Below, piece after piece: positions 45,318 through 54,157 of a DNA stretch of 64,000 bases. Numbering within the stretch: the stretch's first letter is position 1; each line of letters starts with the position of its first letter. The notes under the pieces are model-generated. The model saw only the letters and a list, made by a program, of their open reading frames with translations. It did not search any database and was not told where the DNA came from. The position numbers were made by a program, and so were the translations under genes. Source of the DNA: Oscillospiraceae bacterium (GTDB lineage: Bacteria > Bacillota > Clostridia > Saccharofermentanales > Saccharofermentanaceae); contig SVIZ01000002.1 of the NCBI GenBank assembly GCA_015069205.1, positions 248,001 through 312,000 on the forward strand, in the 5' to 3' direction.

Positions 45318-45965
45318 ATGGCAAGAATGAGAACTAAGCGCAATATTCCTGCGCGCATGGAGAAGTGTCATGAGCGCTGGTTTGACGCGCCCATGCTTAA
45401 TAAAGGCAAGTGGAGAGAAGCATGCGGCTTTCCCGAAGACATTCCGGTATGGCTTGAGATCGGCTGCGGCAAGGGCAAATTCTGCACCGAGATGGCTTTA
45501 AGACATCCTGAAGTCTTATATATCGCAATGGAAAGAGATGCTTCGGTTACTCTTGCTGCCATAGAGAAAGCACATGAGCTTGAGATCCCGAATCTCTTCT
45601 TCATCAGAGGTGATGCAGGCATCATCGAGAACTATTTCGCAGAAGGTGAAGTTAACCGCATATTCCTTAATTTCTCAGATCCCTGGACGAGACAGAACAA
45701 GCCAAAGCGACGCTTAACTTACAGGGATTTCCTGAATAAGTATAAGGTCATGATGAGAGAAGGCGGAGCCATCGAATTCAAGACTGATAACGATGATCTT
45801 TTCGACTTCTCGCTGAACGAATTTAAAGAGACCGGATTTACTCTTGAAGACGTTACAAGAGATCTTCACAACAGCGAGTGGAATGAAGAGAACATCCGCA
45901 CGGAATTCGAGCAGAAATTCGCCGATCAGGGAATTACGATAAAGAGAGTAGTCGCTAAAATGTGA
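45318..45965 (+). CDS. trmB: tRNA (guanine46-N7)-methyltransferase
   Basis: 215 residues. SAM-binding motif LEIGCGKGKFCTEMA, the MERDASVTLAA segment, and the TrmB signature FLNFSDPWTRQNKPKRRL followed by FKTDNDDLF. It methylates G46 in the variable loop of tRNAs. It closes the alaS operon and is followed by a bidirectional terminator. Confidence 0.95.
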   Translation: MARMRTKRNIPARMEKCHERWFDAPMLNKGKWREACGFPEDIPVWLEIGCGKGKFCTEMALRHPEVLYIAMERDASVTLAAIEKAHELEIPNLFFIRGDAGIIENYFAEGEVNRIFLNFSDPWTRQNKPKRRLTYRDFLNKYKVMMREGGAIEFKTDNDDLFDFSLNEFKETGFTLEDVTRDLHNSEWNEENIRTEFEQKFADQGITIKRVVAKM

Positions 45966-45971
45966 TAAATG

Positions 45972-46000
45972 AAAAAGCCGTTCGATCTGAACGGCTTTTG
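45972..46000. terminator. Bidirectional terminator between trmB and the convergent membrane protein gene
   Basis: A perfect 11-base stem (AAAAGCCGTTC / GAACGGCTTTT) with a 5-base loop. The A-rich and T-rich ends make it work on either strand. It lies 7 bases after the trmB stop and 3 bases from the opposing stop. Confidence 0.9.
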
Positions 46001-46002
46001 CT

Positions 46003-47511
46003 TTATTCAGCGGTTTTTCTGACAAACAGATTAACATCATAAGACCAGTATACAATCTCAAAGTCTTCGTCATGGATGAGAGCGTTGTATAAGGTACAGT
46101 CAGTATTCGAGTGTATGATCAAATAATTGAAATCATATTTGTCGATGAAATCACGGTAATAAATTCCTCCGTCAAACATGGATGCATACTCATAGAAGTA
46201 GTCATATTCTTTATTATTTGATTTTAGGAAAACTTCTGCTCTTCCGTCTATATACGGATGGTAGCCGTTGAATTCGAGATACTGACCATCGTTAAAGTTG
46301 GTGTAGAGAATAACGGGTCCCTCCACTTTGTCGAGAATCTCTATCGCATCGTCCAAATGGGAAAGGTGATCTTCTTGAAAAAACTTGATGTCGTTTGTAA
46401 TAAAGAATCTTGCCTCACAGACATAGATGAAACAGATGCTGAAAAAGATAATGCTAAGCACTTTGGCTGTTTTGGTCATTATTTTTTTGATGGGTTTAGC
46501 AAGATTAAGGATGCTTAAATCTCTTAAGACGTAAGTAAATGCCGGAACTCCGAAGAACATGAAATAAGGGATTCCTTTTAATTGCAGCAAGCCTAAGACC
46601 AGTGTTCCGAAGAACAAAAGGAAGAAGCGGATCGTTGGCACCTTTTTTCTGATAAAGCAAAGAATGACTATTGTAATGCCGAGTGTAATGAAGAGGAGAT
46701 TTCCTTCGCTTCCATGCAGACTTGTGGGCTTCATTTCCATGATGATCGTAAAACTGTCCTCGCCGTAGGAAGAGAACAGATAAAGCATGTTATCTATGCC
46801 ATATGGATTAAGAAGACCTGCAACTCCGCTGACAGCAGCTACTGCGATAAGGTACAGGAAATTTCCCTGAGCTTCCTTCTTGAAGTTTTCGATCTTGAGC
46901 GGTATGGCCGAGAGGAGATAAGGAAGCATAAATACAAAGAGCATGAGCCACATTGCGGCGTGAAGATTTATCAGAAGAAGCGATAAAACGGGAATACCGA
47001 TGAGGTATTTAGATTTCTTTGTCTGGACGTGCATTTCAAGCAGGTAGATCTCGACCATCAGGATCGTATATGTGAATATCTGAGGCCTCGTTACCATGAA
47101 CGCATCGAAAATGAAGAAGTTCGTAAGTGCCGCAACGGCAACAGCAATCACATCGTTCTTGGAGATCAGGACTGTAATGCGGTATGTAAAGTAGCAGATT
47201 ACAGTATTGCAGATATATACCAGCGAGATAACTCCGTATTTACCCAGGAAAGTGTAAACATAATAGAAAATGACGGAGCTGAGCCACTGCTGTACCACGA
47301 TCCTCATTGACGAGTGCATCGACAGGACATCGGTAAACGGGAATCCGTGATGAACGATATAATCACCGATCGAATAAAGAAAATAGAAGTCGCAGTCAAG
47401 TACTCTTACCTGGAAAAACGATATGATGATAGGGAGAGCAAGGATTATAGCCTTAACCCGTTTTGACAGTTTATCTGTATTAGCTTGGAGGGAGATGGTA
47501 TTCTCAGTCAT
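46003..47511 (-). CDS. Polytopic membrane protein, GT-C glycosyltransferase-like
   Basis: 502 residues from the ATG at 47511, preceded by GGAGC at eight bases; a further ATG seven codons upstream lacks a site. There are about ten membrane helices, then a soluble C-terminal domain (~390-502). After the first helix it has the acidic-His pattern common to GT-C enzymes (CDFYFLYSIGDYIVHHGFPFTD), and the C-terminal domain has YIDGRAEVF, a motif shared by this group of putative lipid-linked sugar transferases. The role is inferred. It is divergent from the CDP/LicD cassette, so a joint envelope function is possible. Confidence 0.7.
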   Translation of the reverse strand: MTENTISLQANTDKLSKRVKAIILALPIIISFFQVRVLDCDFYFLYSIGDYIVHHGFPFTDVLSMHSSMRIVVQQWLSSVIFYYVYTFLGKYGVISLVYICNTVICYFTYRITVLISKNDVIAVAVAALTNFFIFDAFMVTRPQIFTYTILMVEIYLLEMHVQTKKSKYLIGIPVLSLLLINLHAAMWLMLFVFMLPYLLSAIPLKIENFKKEAQGNFLYLIAVAAVSGVAGLLNPYGIDNMLYLFSSYGEDSFTIIMEMKPTSLHGSEGNLLFITLGITIVILCFIRKKVPTIRFFLLFFGTLVLGLLQLKGIPYFMFFGVPAFTYVLRDLSILNLAKPIKKIMTKTAKVLSIIFFSICFIYVCEARFFITNDIKFFQEDHLSHLDDAIEILDKVEGPVILYTNFNDGQYLEFNGYHPYIDGRAEVFLKSNNKEYDYFYEYASMFDGGIYYRDFIDKYDFNYLIIHSNTDCTLYNALIHDEDFEIVYWSYDVNLFVRKTAE

Positions 47512-47569
47512 TTTAATTGCTCCGTTCAACAAATTAATTAATTATATCATTATCGCAGGTGCGGGAAAT

Positions 47570-47597
47570 TTTACAAAAATAAGAAATAGGTTAAAAT
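47570..47597 (+). promoter_or_regulatory. Promoter for the CDP/LicD cassette
   Basis: TTTACA at 47570-47575, a 16-base spacer, and TAAAAT at 47592-47597. The start would be near 47604, about 31 bases before the aminotransferase ATG, which has an AGGAG site. Confidence 0.6.
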
Positions 47598-47634
47598 ACT
47601 GTGAGTAGTAAATACAGAATAGGAGAAGTGGACG

Positions 47635-48693
47635 ATGATCTACGTTGACGAACAGATTAAAAACACATACCGTGTACCCCAGCCCGAGGGAAGAGGCGCA
47701 TATATAAGACTTGACCAGAATGAGAATCCGGACGGAGTTCCTCAGTGGTTATTCGATTCCGTAATGGAGAAGGTAACTCCCCAATTCCTCGCTATCTATC
47801 CTGAAGAGACTATCCCTACCGAGAAATATGCTCATCTCTTAGGCCTTGAGAAAGAGAATGTAACACTTACGGCAGGAAGCTCAGTTGGTATGGGCTATGT
47901 CATCAAGACATTCGGTGAGCCCGGCAAGAACATCATCACGGTTACACCTTCATTTGCAATGTACGAAGTATATGCCGAGATGATCGGCATGAAGGTCGTA
48001 AACATGCAGTATGAGAGCGATTTCTCCTACAAAGTTGAGAATACTCTTGCTGCTATAAACGAAGATACGAGCATCGTAGTCCTTGTTAACCCCAACATGC
48101 CTGTAGGTAATGTTTACGCTAAGGAAGACATCAAGGCTATCGTTGAGAAGGCTAAGGAATTCAATGCTTTGGTCATCATCGATGAGGCTTACTACTATTT
48201 CTACGATCAGACATCGGTAGATCTCGTTAAGGAATACGACAACGTTGTTGTACTCAGAACATTCTCCAAGATGCTCTCCATTCCTTCGATGAGAGTCGGT
48301 GCTATCATCTCCAATGCGCAGAACATCCGTTACATGGATAACTACAAGCCTCACTACACAGTAAACTCAATAGGTCTGCTCTTCGTAGAGGCAATCGTTG
48401 ATAATCACGACAAGCTCATGGCTGAACTCAACGCATCCTATCTTGAAGGTAAGGAATACATCCTGAAGGCTCTTGCTGACAACGGTTATGAGACTCTTCC
48501 TTCAGAAGGCTGTTATGTCTGCATCAAGCCTAAGTACAAGACATCAAGAGAGATCACGGATCTTCTCCAGGAAAACGGCATCCTCATCCTTTGCGGTAAG
48601 CAGGGACTCACAGGATGGCTCAGACTTACCATTGCTCATAAGCAGTACATGGAAAAGTTCATGGAAACCCTTCTTAAGATCGACAAGGAATAA
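47635..48693 (+). CDS. HisC-like class I/II aminotransferase of a surface-modification cassette
   Basis: 352 residues. It resembles histidinol-phosphate aminotransferase: RLDQNENPDGVP at the start, NPNMPVGNV, IIDEAYYYFY, and the PLP lysine in RTFSKMLSIPSMRVG. There is no his gene nearby. The gene is followed by a cytidylyltransferase gene at 6 bases and a TPP enzyme, so it probably makes or consumes the oxo/amino acid used by the cassette. The substrate cannot be read from sequence. Confidence 0.83.
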   Translation: MIYVDEQIKNTYRVPQPEGRGAYIRLDQNENPDGVPQWLFDSVMEKVTPQFLAIYPEETIPTEKYAHLLGLEKENVTLTAGSSVGMGYVIKTFGEPGKNIITVTPSFAMYEVYAEMIGMKVVNMQYESDFSYKVENTLAAINEDTSIVVLVNPNMPVGNVYAKEDIKAIVEKAKEFNALVIIDEAYYYFYDQTSVDLVKEYDNVVVLRTFSKMLSIPSMRVGAIISNAQNIRYMDNYKPHYTVNSIGLLFVEAIVDNHDKLMAELNASYLEGKEYILKALADNGYETLPSEGCYVCIKPKYKTSREITDLLQENGILILCGKQGLTGWLRLTIAHKQYMEKFMETLLKIDKE

Positions 48694-48699
48694 GAAGAC

Positions 48700-49413
48700 A
48701 TGAAGAATTATGTGATCCTGCTTGCAGGCGGAGTCGGCAAAAGAATGGGAACGGACATCCCGAAGCAGTTTCTCGAAGTTGACGGGAAGCCCATCATTGT
48801 CTACTCAATAGAGAATTTCCAGAGAAATCCCCAGATCGAAAAGATCGTTGTCGTATGTGTTAAGGACTGGATCGACAAGACCTGGGAACTCATCAGAAAG
48901 TATTCTCTTACAAAGGTTGAATGGATCATCGAAGGCGGTAATACCGGTCACGATTCAATAAGAAATGGCGTTTTCTTCCTGAAGGATAAGATCGATCCGG
49001 ATGACCACATCATCGTTCACGATGCCGTAAGGCCCGTGCTGCCTCAGAAGGCAATCGATGAGGTTATCAGAGTTTCTCACGAGAAGGGGAATGCATCCTC
49101 CTCCATCGAGTGTCATCCGCCTATCGTTTATACAGAAGATCACGAATCCGGGATCACTGATGTCGACAGAGAGCATGTCATGCTGACTGCATCTCCACAG
49201 GCATTCAGATTCTCTCTTGCCCTTAAGTGCTATGAGATGGCTGAGGAAGAGAACTATCACACATCGACATTTACAAGTTCGCTGCTGATACATTGCCACG
49301 AACGTGTATACTTCGCTAAGGGAACATCCTGTAATATAAAGATAACCAGGAAAGAAGACCTGGCATTGTTCGAAGCTCTTTTGAAGATCCCTGAAGAACA
49401 CTTATACAACTAA
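48700..49413 (+). CDS. IspD/TarI-like cytidylyltransferase
   Basis: 237 residues. CTP-binding signature ILLAGGVGKRMGTDIPKQFLE, HDAVRPVLPQ, and TASPQAFRFSLA, with a late CNIKITRKEDLALFE. It belongs to the MEP/ribitol-phosphate cytidylyltransferase family. Since a separate ispD exists at 20321 and LicD genes follow, it more likely makes a CDP-activated polyol or amino-alcohol (TarI-like role). No TarJ dehydrogenase is adjacent, so ribitol is not implied. Confidence 0.82.
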   Translation: MKNYVILLAGGVGKRMGTDIPKQFLEVDGKPIIVYSIENFQRNPQIEKIVVVCVKDWIDKTWELIRKYSLTKVEWIIEGGNTGHDSIRNGVFFLKDKIDPDDHIIVHDAVRPVLPQKAIDEVIRVSHEKGNASSSIECHPPIVYTEDHESGITDVDREHVMLTASPQAFRFSLALKCYEMAEEENYHTSTFTSSLLIHCHERVYFAKGTSCNIKITRKEDLALFEALLKIPEEHLYN

Positions 49414-49425
49414 AGGAATAAGCTA

Positions 49426-49959
49426 ATGAATTGTTCAGAATACTTGGTCGATTTTCTGATTAAGAAAGGCATTACCGACGTGTTCGGATACGCGGGCGGT
49501 TACATCGTGCCTTTCATGGATGCGCTTTATAAGCGCCGTGACGAGATCACTACACATGTCTGCTATAACGAGCAGGGATGCGCGCTTGCAGCCGACGGCT
49601 TTGCCAGAACATCAGGCAAGCTCGGCGTTTATTTCACGACATCAGGCCCCGGTGCCGTCAACGGACTTTCCGGTCTTGCAGACTGCTGGTTCGACGGTTT
49701 CCCGATAATGGGCATCTCAGGCAACGTTCCCACACACGAGATGAAGGGTTTCTCGGGAATCCGCCAGAACGGTTTCCAGGAGATGGACCTCGTCTCAATG
49801 ACAAGGAGCGTATCCAAGTATTCGGTTACTGCAAACAGCGGGGCAGACTTCCCCGAGATCGTTTCAAGAGCCTACAACATGGCTTTACTCGGAAGGAAAG
49901 GAGGGGTTGTAATTGATTTTCCGCTCGACATACAGCAAGCCGATATTATTGGCGGGTAA
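49426..49959 (+). CDS. Thiamine-diphosphate enzyme, PYR-domain part
   Basis: 177 residues equal to the N-terminal third of acetolactate synthase-type enzymes. The TPP-activating Glu49 lies in CYNEQGCALAADGFAR, followed by TTSGPGAVNGLSGLADCW and GFSGIRQNGFQEMD. It ends GRKGGVVIDFPLDIQ and then runs into a stop 5 codons later. The rest of the enzyme continues in the +1 frame from 49913, overlapping by 47 bases. Either this is one gene broken by an indel and loss of the interdomain linker, or a true two-subunit enzyme. The homologues I know are single polypeptides found in polysaccharide clusters. Confidence 0.75.
   Translation: MNCSEYLVDFLIKKGITDVFGYAGGYIVPFMDALYKRRDEITTHVCYNEQGCALAADGFARTSGKLGVYFTTSGPGAVNGLSGLADCWFDGFPIMGISGNVPTHEMKGFSGIRQNGFQEMDLVSMTRSVSKYSVTANSGADFPEIVSRAYNMALLGRKGGVVIDFPLDIQQADIIGG
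49897..49915 (+). promoter_or_regulatory. Internal Shine-Dalgarno and TTG start for the second TPP-enzyme frame
   Basis: AAAGGAGGGG starts near 49898, and a TTG at 49913 follows after six bases. A TAA at 49910-49912 in the same frame directly precedes it, so the second frame cannot extend further upstream. The site is formed by codons for Arg-Lys-Gly-Gly of the first frame, where homologues usually have Gly-Pro. Confidence 0.55.
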
Positions 49960-51025
49960 CGGCATACGCACATCAGGCGCCGTTAAGCTTTTACATGAAT
50001 TTGCAAAGAAGACCAACATCCCTGTCCTTACCACGATGAACGCTGTCGATCTGGCTCAGGACGACCTTCATATCGGATTTATCGGCACACACGGCAACCG
50101 TGTTGCCAACATGATAATCAAGGAATGCGACGTCATCATCTCCATCGGTGCAAGACTCGGCATCAGACAGGCAGGAAAGGATACGAGAAACTTTGCCCCC
50201 CAGGCAGATCTCATCCGCTGTGACATCGATGAATACGAGCTCGCAAGAACGATAAAGGAAGATGAGAGAAAGTATCACTCTGATGCAAGAGACTTCCTCC
50301 AGATGCTCCTTAACGAAGATATTCCGGATTATTCAGAGTGGAAGAATAAGTGCCTTGAAGCCAAAAAAATTCTCGAATCTTACGATAAGCAGCCCGGCAA
50401 CATAGCTGTAGAGAAGATCTCATCACTTCTTCCTGAGAGCCCTGTCGTATCAGTAGACGTGGGAATGAACCAGTGCTGGTGCGCGCAGTCACTTCATCTG
50501 AAGGGCTATGAGGGCAGGATCCATATAAGCGGCGGATACGGCACGATGGGCTGCGGACTTCCGTTTGCCATCGGTTCGTCCATCGCACAGGGAAAAGCAA
50601 AGTCATTCTGCGTAACGGGTGATGGCGGATTCCAGATGAATATCCAGGAATTGGAGACGGTTCACAGAGAGCAGCTCCCCATCAAGATCTTCATCCTGAA
50701 CAACCATGTACTGGGTAAGATCTCTGAGACACAGTATTTCGAGCACGAGGGAAGATATGCCGCTACGGCTATCTCAGGCGGCTACACCGTTCCTTCATTC
50801 CAAAAGATCTCAGAAGCATACGGCATCAAGGCCGCTACGCTTGCATCATACGAGGAACTCGATAACTACAAGGAATGGATCGAAGATGACGAGCCTTGTC
50901 TTTTCGACATTCAGTTGCCTGAGGCATCTTTCCTTACGCCGAAGATCAAGTTTGAGACCGGCAAGATGAGACCTGAACTCGATGATGCTATAATCTCACA
51001 GGTCGAAAATGTTTTGAGAGGTTGA
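49913..51025 (+). CDS. Thiamine-diphosphate enzyme, central and PP-domain part
   Basis: 370 residues. It begins SKPILLAGNGIRTSGA, the start of the central domain of acetolactate synthase-like enzymes, and ends with the PP domain holding the TPP/Mg motif GDGGFQ at 236-241 with the downstream NN. Compared with related enzymes, the linker of roughly 30-40 residues between the PYR and central domains appears missing. The start is TTG with a strong internal ribosome binding site. The protein would depend on the upstream PYR part for activity. Substrate likely a 2-oxo acid, unidentified. Confidence 0.72.
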   Translation: MIFRSTYSKPILLAGNGIRTSGAVKLLHEFAKKTNIPVLTTMNAVDLAQDDLHIGFIGTHGNRVANMIIKECDVIISIGARLGIRQAGKDTRNFAPQADLIRCDIDEYELARTIKEDERKYHSDARDFLQMLLNEDIPDYSEWKNKCLEAKKILESYDKQPGNIAVEKISSLLPESPVVSVDVGMNQCWCAQSLHLKGYEGRIHISGGYGTMGCGLPFAIGSSIAQGKAKSFCVTGDGGFQMNIQELETVHREQLPIKIFILNNHVLGKISETQYFEHEGRYAATAISGGYTVPSFQKISEAYGIKAATLASYEELDNYKEWIEDDEPCLFDIQLPEASFLTPKIKFETGKMRPELDDAIISQVENVLRG

Positions 51026-51031
51026 TCCGGT

Positions 51032-51913
51032 TTGCTCGACAGTAAGAGAATGTATTCAACATATTTCAAGGAGTATATCCTGGACGATGCCATGTTAAAG
51101 CGTCTTCAGGAAGAACTTTTCAAGATCCTCCTTGATATCGATTATGTGTGCAAGAAGCACGACATCAAGTATATGCTTTGCGGCGGTACCCTGATCGGTG
51201 CCATCAGACACAAGGGTTTTATTCCGTGGGATGACGACATTGATCTCATGATGATCAGAAGCGAAGCTGAAAAGCTCGTTGTTGCCATGCGCGAGGAATT
51301 CCCTGAGAAATATATGGTCGGCGTTCCTTTGTGCGATGAACAGTATGTGGTCAAATCGATCAAGATCTTCAAGCGCGGAACGAAGTATGTCGAGATCCCT
51401 TTCGCAGGGCTCAGCAAATTCGACATGCTGTTCGTTGACGTTCTCGTAATCGAGAATGTTCCGGCAAATAAACTTGCTAGAATGATCCACAGCAAGTACT
51501 ACAATTTCATATACAAGGCAGCCAGTGTCTGCGTTGACTATAAGTATCCGTCTCCCGTAATCGAGGAGAAGGCAAAGGATAATCCGGAGCTTGCAAAATA
51601 CTGGAAGACACGTAAGAGACTCGGAAGCTTTTTCTCACACATCGGCGGAATGAAGTTCTATCTCAAGCAATGCGAAAAGGTAGGCAACATGAAAAAGCAC
51701 ACAGGCTGGCTTGGCATTCCTTCAGGCGGATGTGTTGTCGAGAATTTCCCCGAGAAGATGTATCTTGAACTTACAACGGCCGAATTCTGCGGACGGCAGT
51801 TCCCGGTACCGAAGGATTACGATGAGAACTTAAGAGTGGTATTCGGTGACTATATGCAGATCCCGGAGCCTTCAAAGCGCGACTGTCATGTCGCATATAA
51901 GATCGAATTCTGA
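51032..51913 (+). CDS. LicD-family phosphotransferase
   Basis: 293 residues. LicD signature CGGTLIGAIRHKGFIPWDDDIDLMM at about residues 51-75 with the full Asp cluster. LicD proteins transfer a phospho-substituent (phosphocholine, phosphoethanolamine, polyol phosphate) from a CDP donor to a glycan. The start is TTG at 51032 or ATG at 51050; neither has a clear site. It is six bases after the TPP enzyme and would use the product of the cytidylyltransferase at 48700. Its stop abuts that of the convergent second LicD gene. Confidence 0.85.
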   Translation: MLDSKRMYSTYFKEYILDDAMLKRLQEELFKILLDIDYVCKKHDIKYMLCGGTLIGAIRHKGFIPWDDDIDLMMIRSEAEKLVVAMREEFPEKYMVGVPLCDEQYVVKSIKIFKRGTKYVEIPFAGLSKFDMLFVDVLVIENVPANKLARMIHSKYYNFIYKAASVCVDYKYPSPVIEEKAKDNPELAKYWKTRKRLGSFFSHIGGMKFYLKQCEKVGNMKKHTGWLGIPSGGCVVENFPEKMYLELTTAEFCGRQFPVPKDYDENLRVVFGDYMQIPEPSKRDCHVAYKIEF

Positions 51914-52732
51914 TCAGTCCTTATATCTTGAGCAGATGGAGTGAGTCATTCTGTCTTCTTCGGCGGGCAGCTGCATGTAATCTCCGTACTGCAAAGTAAG
52001 ATATTTATCCGCATTGCGGGGAATGTAGAACTCGGCATCCTCAAAAGGCGCAAGAACAGGGTTTTCGACATCCTCACGGCTCATTATCTGCTTTTCAAAA
52101 GGCGGTTCCTCTTCGCAGAGAACACAGACCGTATCCGAGTTTTCATATTTGCTCCACGCACAGAGATTTGAAAGCTTTCTCTCGTATCTGTGGTTCTTGT
52201 TGGGGAAGACCTTGATTATGGATTTGCGCACGAAAGCCTTTGCGCCGCTCTCTTCTTCCTGAATGTACATGGTGGCGTTCATCATCTTCAGATAAAAGAT
52301 TCTTAAAGGTTTCTGGAAGATGAGCTTTGATTTGATGTAACCGTCCATGGGGAAGATATCGACCCAGACACCCATATCATCGATCATTTCCCTTAAATAA
52401 GTGGGCTGGACGATGGTTTTCGTATTGCAGGCACGGACGATGGGGTAGTGGTAGTTGGCATCTGTCGTATAGTGGAAGAGCCTGACATTTTTGCCGATGG
52501 GATCTTTTTTATTGATCTCGACGAGCTTTTCGACATCTTCTCTGGGCATGATGACATCCATATCGTTGTCCCACGGAATAAAGCCTTTGTGACGGATTGC
52601 GCCGAGCAGGGTGCCGTAAGCAAGGATATATCTGAGGCCGTGCTTCACGCAGAATGCGTGCAGTTCCTTCATTACCTCAAGTTCAGCCTGCTGTTCCTCG
52701 GCTATTGAGAGAAATCCGTCAGATCCGTTCAT
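51914..52732 (-). CDS. Second LicD-family protein
   Basis: 272 residues, related to but distinct from the neighbour at 51032. The signature is AYGTLLGAIRHKGFIPWDND followed by MDVIM, so the second Asp of the WDDD cluster is Asn. The C-terminus, YLTLQYGDYMQLP, is the conserved LicD ending. It has its own promoter on the minus strand and only a weak GGGGG site. It may act on the same glycan with another donor or acceptor; activity with the Asn change is uncertain. Confidence 0.83.
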   Translation of the reverse strand: MNGSDGFLSIAEEQQAELEVMKELHAFCVKHGLRYILAYGTLLGAIRHKGFIPWDNDMDVIMPREDVEKLVEINKKDPIGKNVRLFHYTTDANYHYPIVRACNTKTIVQPTYLREMIDDMGVWVDIFPMDGYIKSKLIFQKPLRIFYLKMMNATMYIQEEESGAKAFVRKSIIKVFPNKNHRYERKLSNLCAWSKYENSDTVCVLCEEEPPFEKQIMSREDVENPVLAPFEDAEFYIPRNADKYLTLQYGDYMQLPAEEDRMTHSICSRYKD

Positions 52733-52763
52733 ATCCAGCCCCCGCTAATTCACATATGCCGAG

Positions 52764-52792
52764 ATTATAGCATTTAGATCAATTCCCACCAA
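52764..52792 (-). promoter_or_regulatory. Promoter for the second licD gene
   Basis: Minus strand: TTGGTG (52792-52787), a 17-base spacer, and TATAAT (52769-52764) preceded by TGC, an extended -10. It lies about 32 bases before the start codon. The rest of 52793-53030 has a weak A/T-rich hairpin at 52868-52892 and no certain gap promoter; ATGACA/GATTAT at 52913-52942 is a poor candidate. Confidence 0.72.
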
Positions 52793-53030
52793 ATGAATGC
52801 TCTTCCGGGCCGGTTCCGTGAGGGCATTCGAAAATGTATTTGAAAGCAAACAAAAATCGTTTGAGGGAAAAAAGGGGCAATCGGCCTTTTTTTTATTAAA
52901 ATTTACAATATTATGACAATTATTCTGTGGAAAACAGATTATCAGTGGAGTAGAATTCTTACGGTGCAGATCAAAGAGCACTATTTTAAGTTTAATAATC
53001 CCGGTTAAGGGAATTTAGGAGGAATTCAAT

Positions 53031-54065
53031 ATGGCAGTAAAAGTTGCGATTAACGGTTTCGGTCGTATCGGTCGTCTTGCTTTCAGACAGATGTTCGGTG
53101 CTGAGGGTTATGAGGTAGTTGCTATCAACGATCTTACAAAGCCTTCTATGCTCGCTCACCTTCTCAAGTATGACACAGCACAGGGTGGTTACGCTGGTGT
53201 AATCGGCGAGAACAAGCACACTGTATCCGCTGATGACGAAGCTAACACAATCACAGTAGACGGTAAGACACTCAAGATCTACAAGGAATCCGATGCTAAC
53301 AATTGCCCTTGGGGTGAGCTCGGTGTAGACGTTGTTCTCGAGTGCACAGGTTTCTATACATCTAAGGAAAAGTCTCAGGCACACATCAATGCTGGTGCTA
53401 AGAAGGTTGTTATCTCTGCTCCTGCAGGAAACGATCTCCCTACAATCGTTTACAACGTTAACCACACAACATTGACAAAGGATGACAAGATCATCTCTGC
53501 TGCTTCTTGCACAACAAACTGCCTTGCTCCTATGACAAAGGCTCTCAATGATTATGCTGCAATCCAGAGCGGTATCATGACAACAGTTCACGCTTACACA
53601 GGCGACCAGATGATCCTCGACGGTCCTCAGAGAAAGGGTGACCTCCAGAGAGCAAGAGCTGGTGCTGCTAACATCGTACCTAACTCTACAGGTGCTGCTA
53701 AGGCTATCGGCCTCGTAATCCCTGAGCTCAATGGTAAGCTCATCGGTGCTGCTCAGAGAGTTCCTACACCTACAGGTTCTACAACAATCCTTCACGCTGT
53801 TGTTAAGGGTGAAGCTACAGTTGAGGGCATCAACGCTGCTATGAAGGCTGCTGCTAACGAGTCATTCGGTTACACAGAGGAGAAGCTCGTTTCTTCCGAC
53901 ATCATCGGTATGAGATATGGTTCACTCTTCGATGCTAACCAGACAATGGTTTCCAAGATGGATGACGGTAACTCACTCGTTCAGGTTGTTTCCTGGTACG
54001 ACAACGAGAATTCTTACACATCTCAGATGGTAAGAACAATCAAGTACTTCGCAGAGCTCGGCTAA
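53031..54065 (+). CDS. gap: Glyceraldehyde-3-phosphate dehydrogenase
   Basis: 344 residues, class I GAPDH of glycolysis. NAD motif [15 protein letters not shown], catalytic Cys160 in [12 protein letters not shown], and [13 protein letters not shown] near the end. An AGGAGG site precedes the ATG. Codon choice is extremely uniform (Thr almost only ACA, Ala mainly GCT), unlike its neighbours, which fits very high expression. It is monocistronic with a strong terminator. Confidence 0.97.
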   Translation: MAVKVAINGFGRIGRLAFRQMFGAEGYEVVAINDLTKPSMLAHLLKYDTAQGGYAGVIGENKHTVSADDEANTITVDGKTLKIYKESDANNCPWGELGVDVVLECTGFYTSKEKSQAHINAGAKKVVISAPAGNDLPTIVYNVNHTTLTKDDKIISAASCTTNCLAPMTKALNDYAAIQSGIMTTVHAYTGDQMILDGPQRKGDLQRARAGAANIVPNSTGAAKAIGLVIPELNGKLIGAAQRVPTPTGSTTILHAVVKGEATVEGINAAMKAAANESFGYTEEKLVSSDIIGMRYGSLFDANQTMVSKMDDGNSLVQVVSWYDNENSYTSQMVRTIKYFAELG

Positions 54066-54093
54066 TAACTGACTTTAAGTACAGATTTTTCAA

Positions 54094-54129
54094 AGAGGGT
54101 ATCTCAGAAATGAGATACCCTCTTTTTTG
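54094..54129 (+). terminator. Strong intrinsic terminator after gap
   Basis: A perfect 12-base stem (AGAGGGTATCTC / GAGATACCCTCT), 6-base loop, then TTTTTT. It may also stop the convergent phosphoesterase transcript weakly. Confidence 0.92.
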
Positions 54130-54157
54130 TGTGCTGTAAAAAAAGATTAAGTGGTGA

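Noticed and set aside
52868-52892. Intrinsic terminator upstream of gap
   Set aside because: The stem is only AAAAAAGG/CCTTTTTT and no gene on the plus strand ends shortly before it; listed only as a weak hairpin.
52992-53795. Long open frame (267 codons) on the strand opposite gap
   Set aside because: It is a mirror of the very uniform codon use in gap, encodes a Cys/Ser/Leu-rich sequence with no fold, and has no ribosome binding site. gap is beyond doubt.
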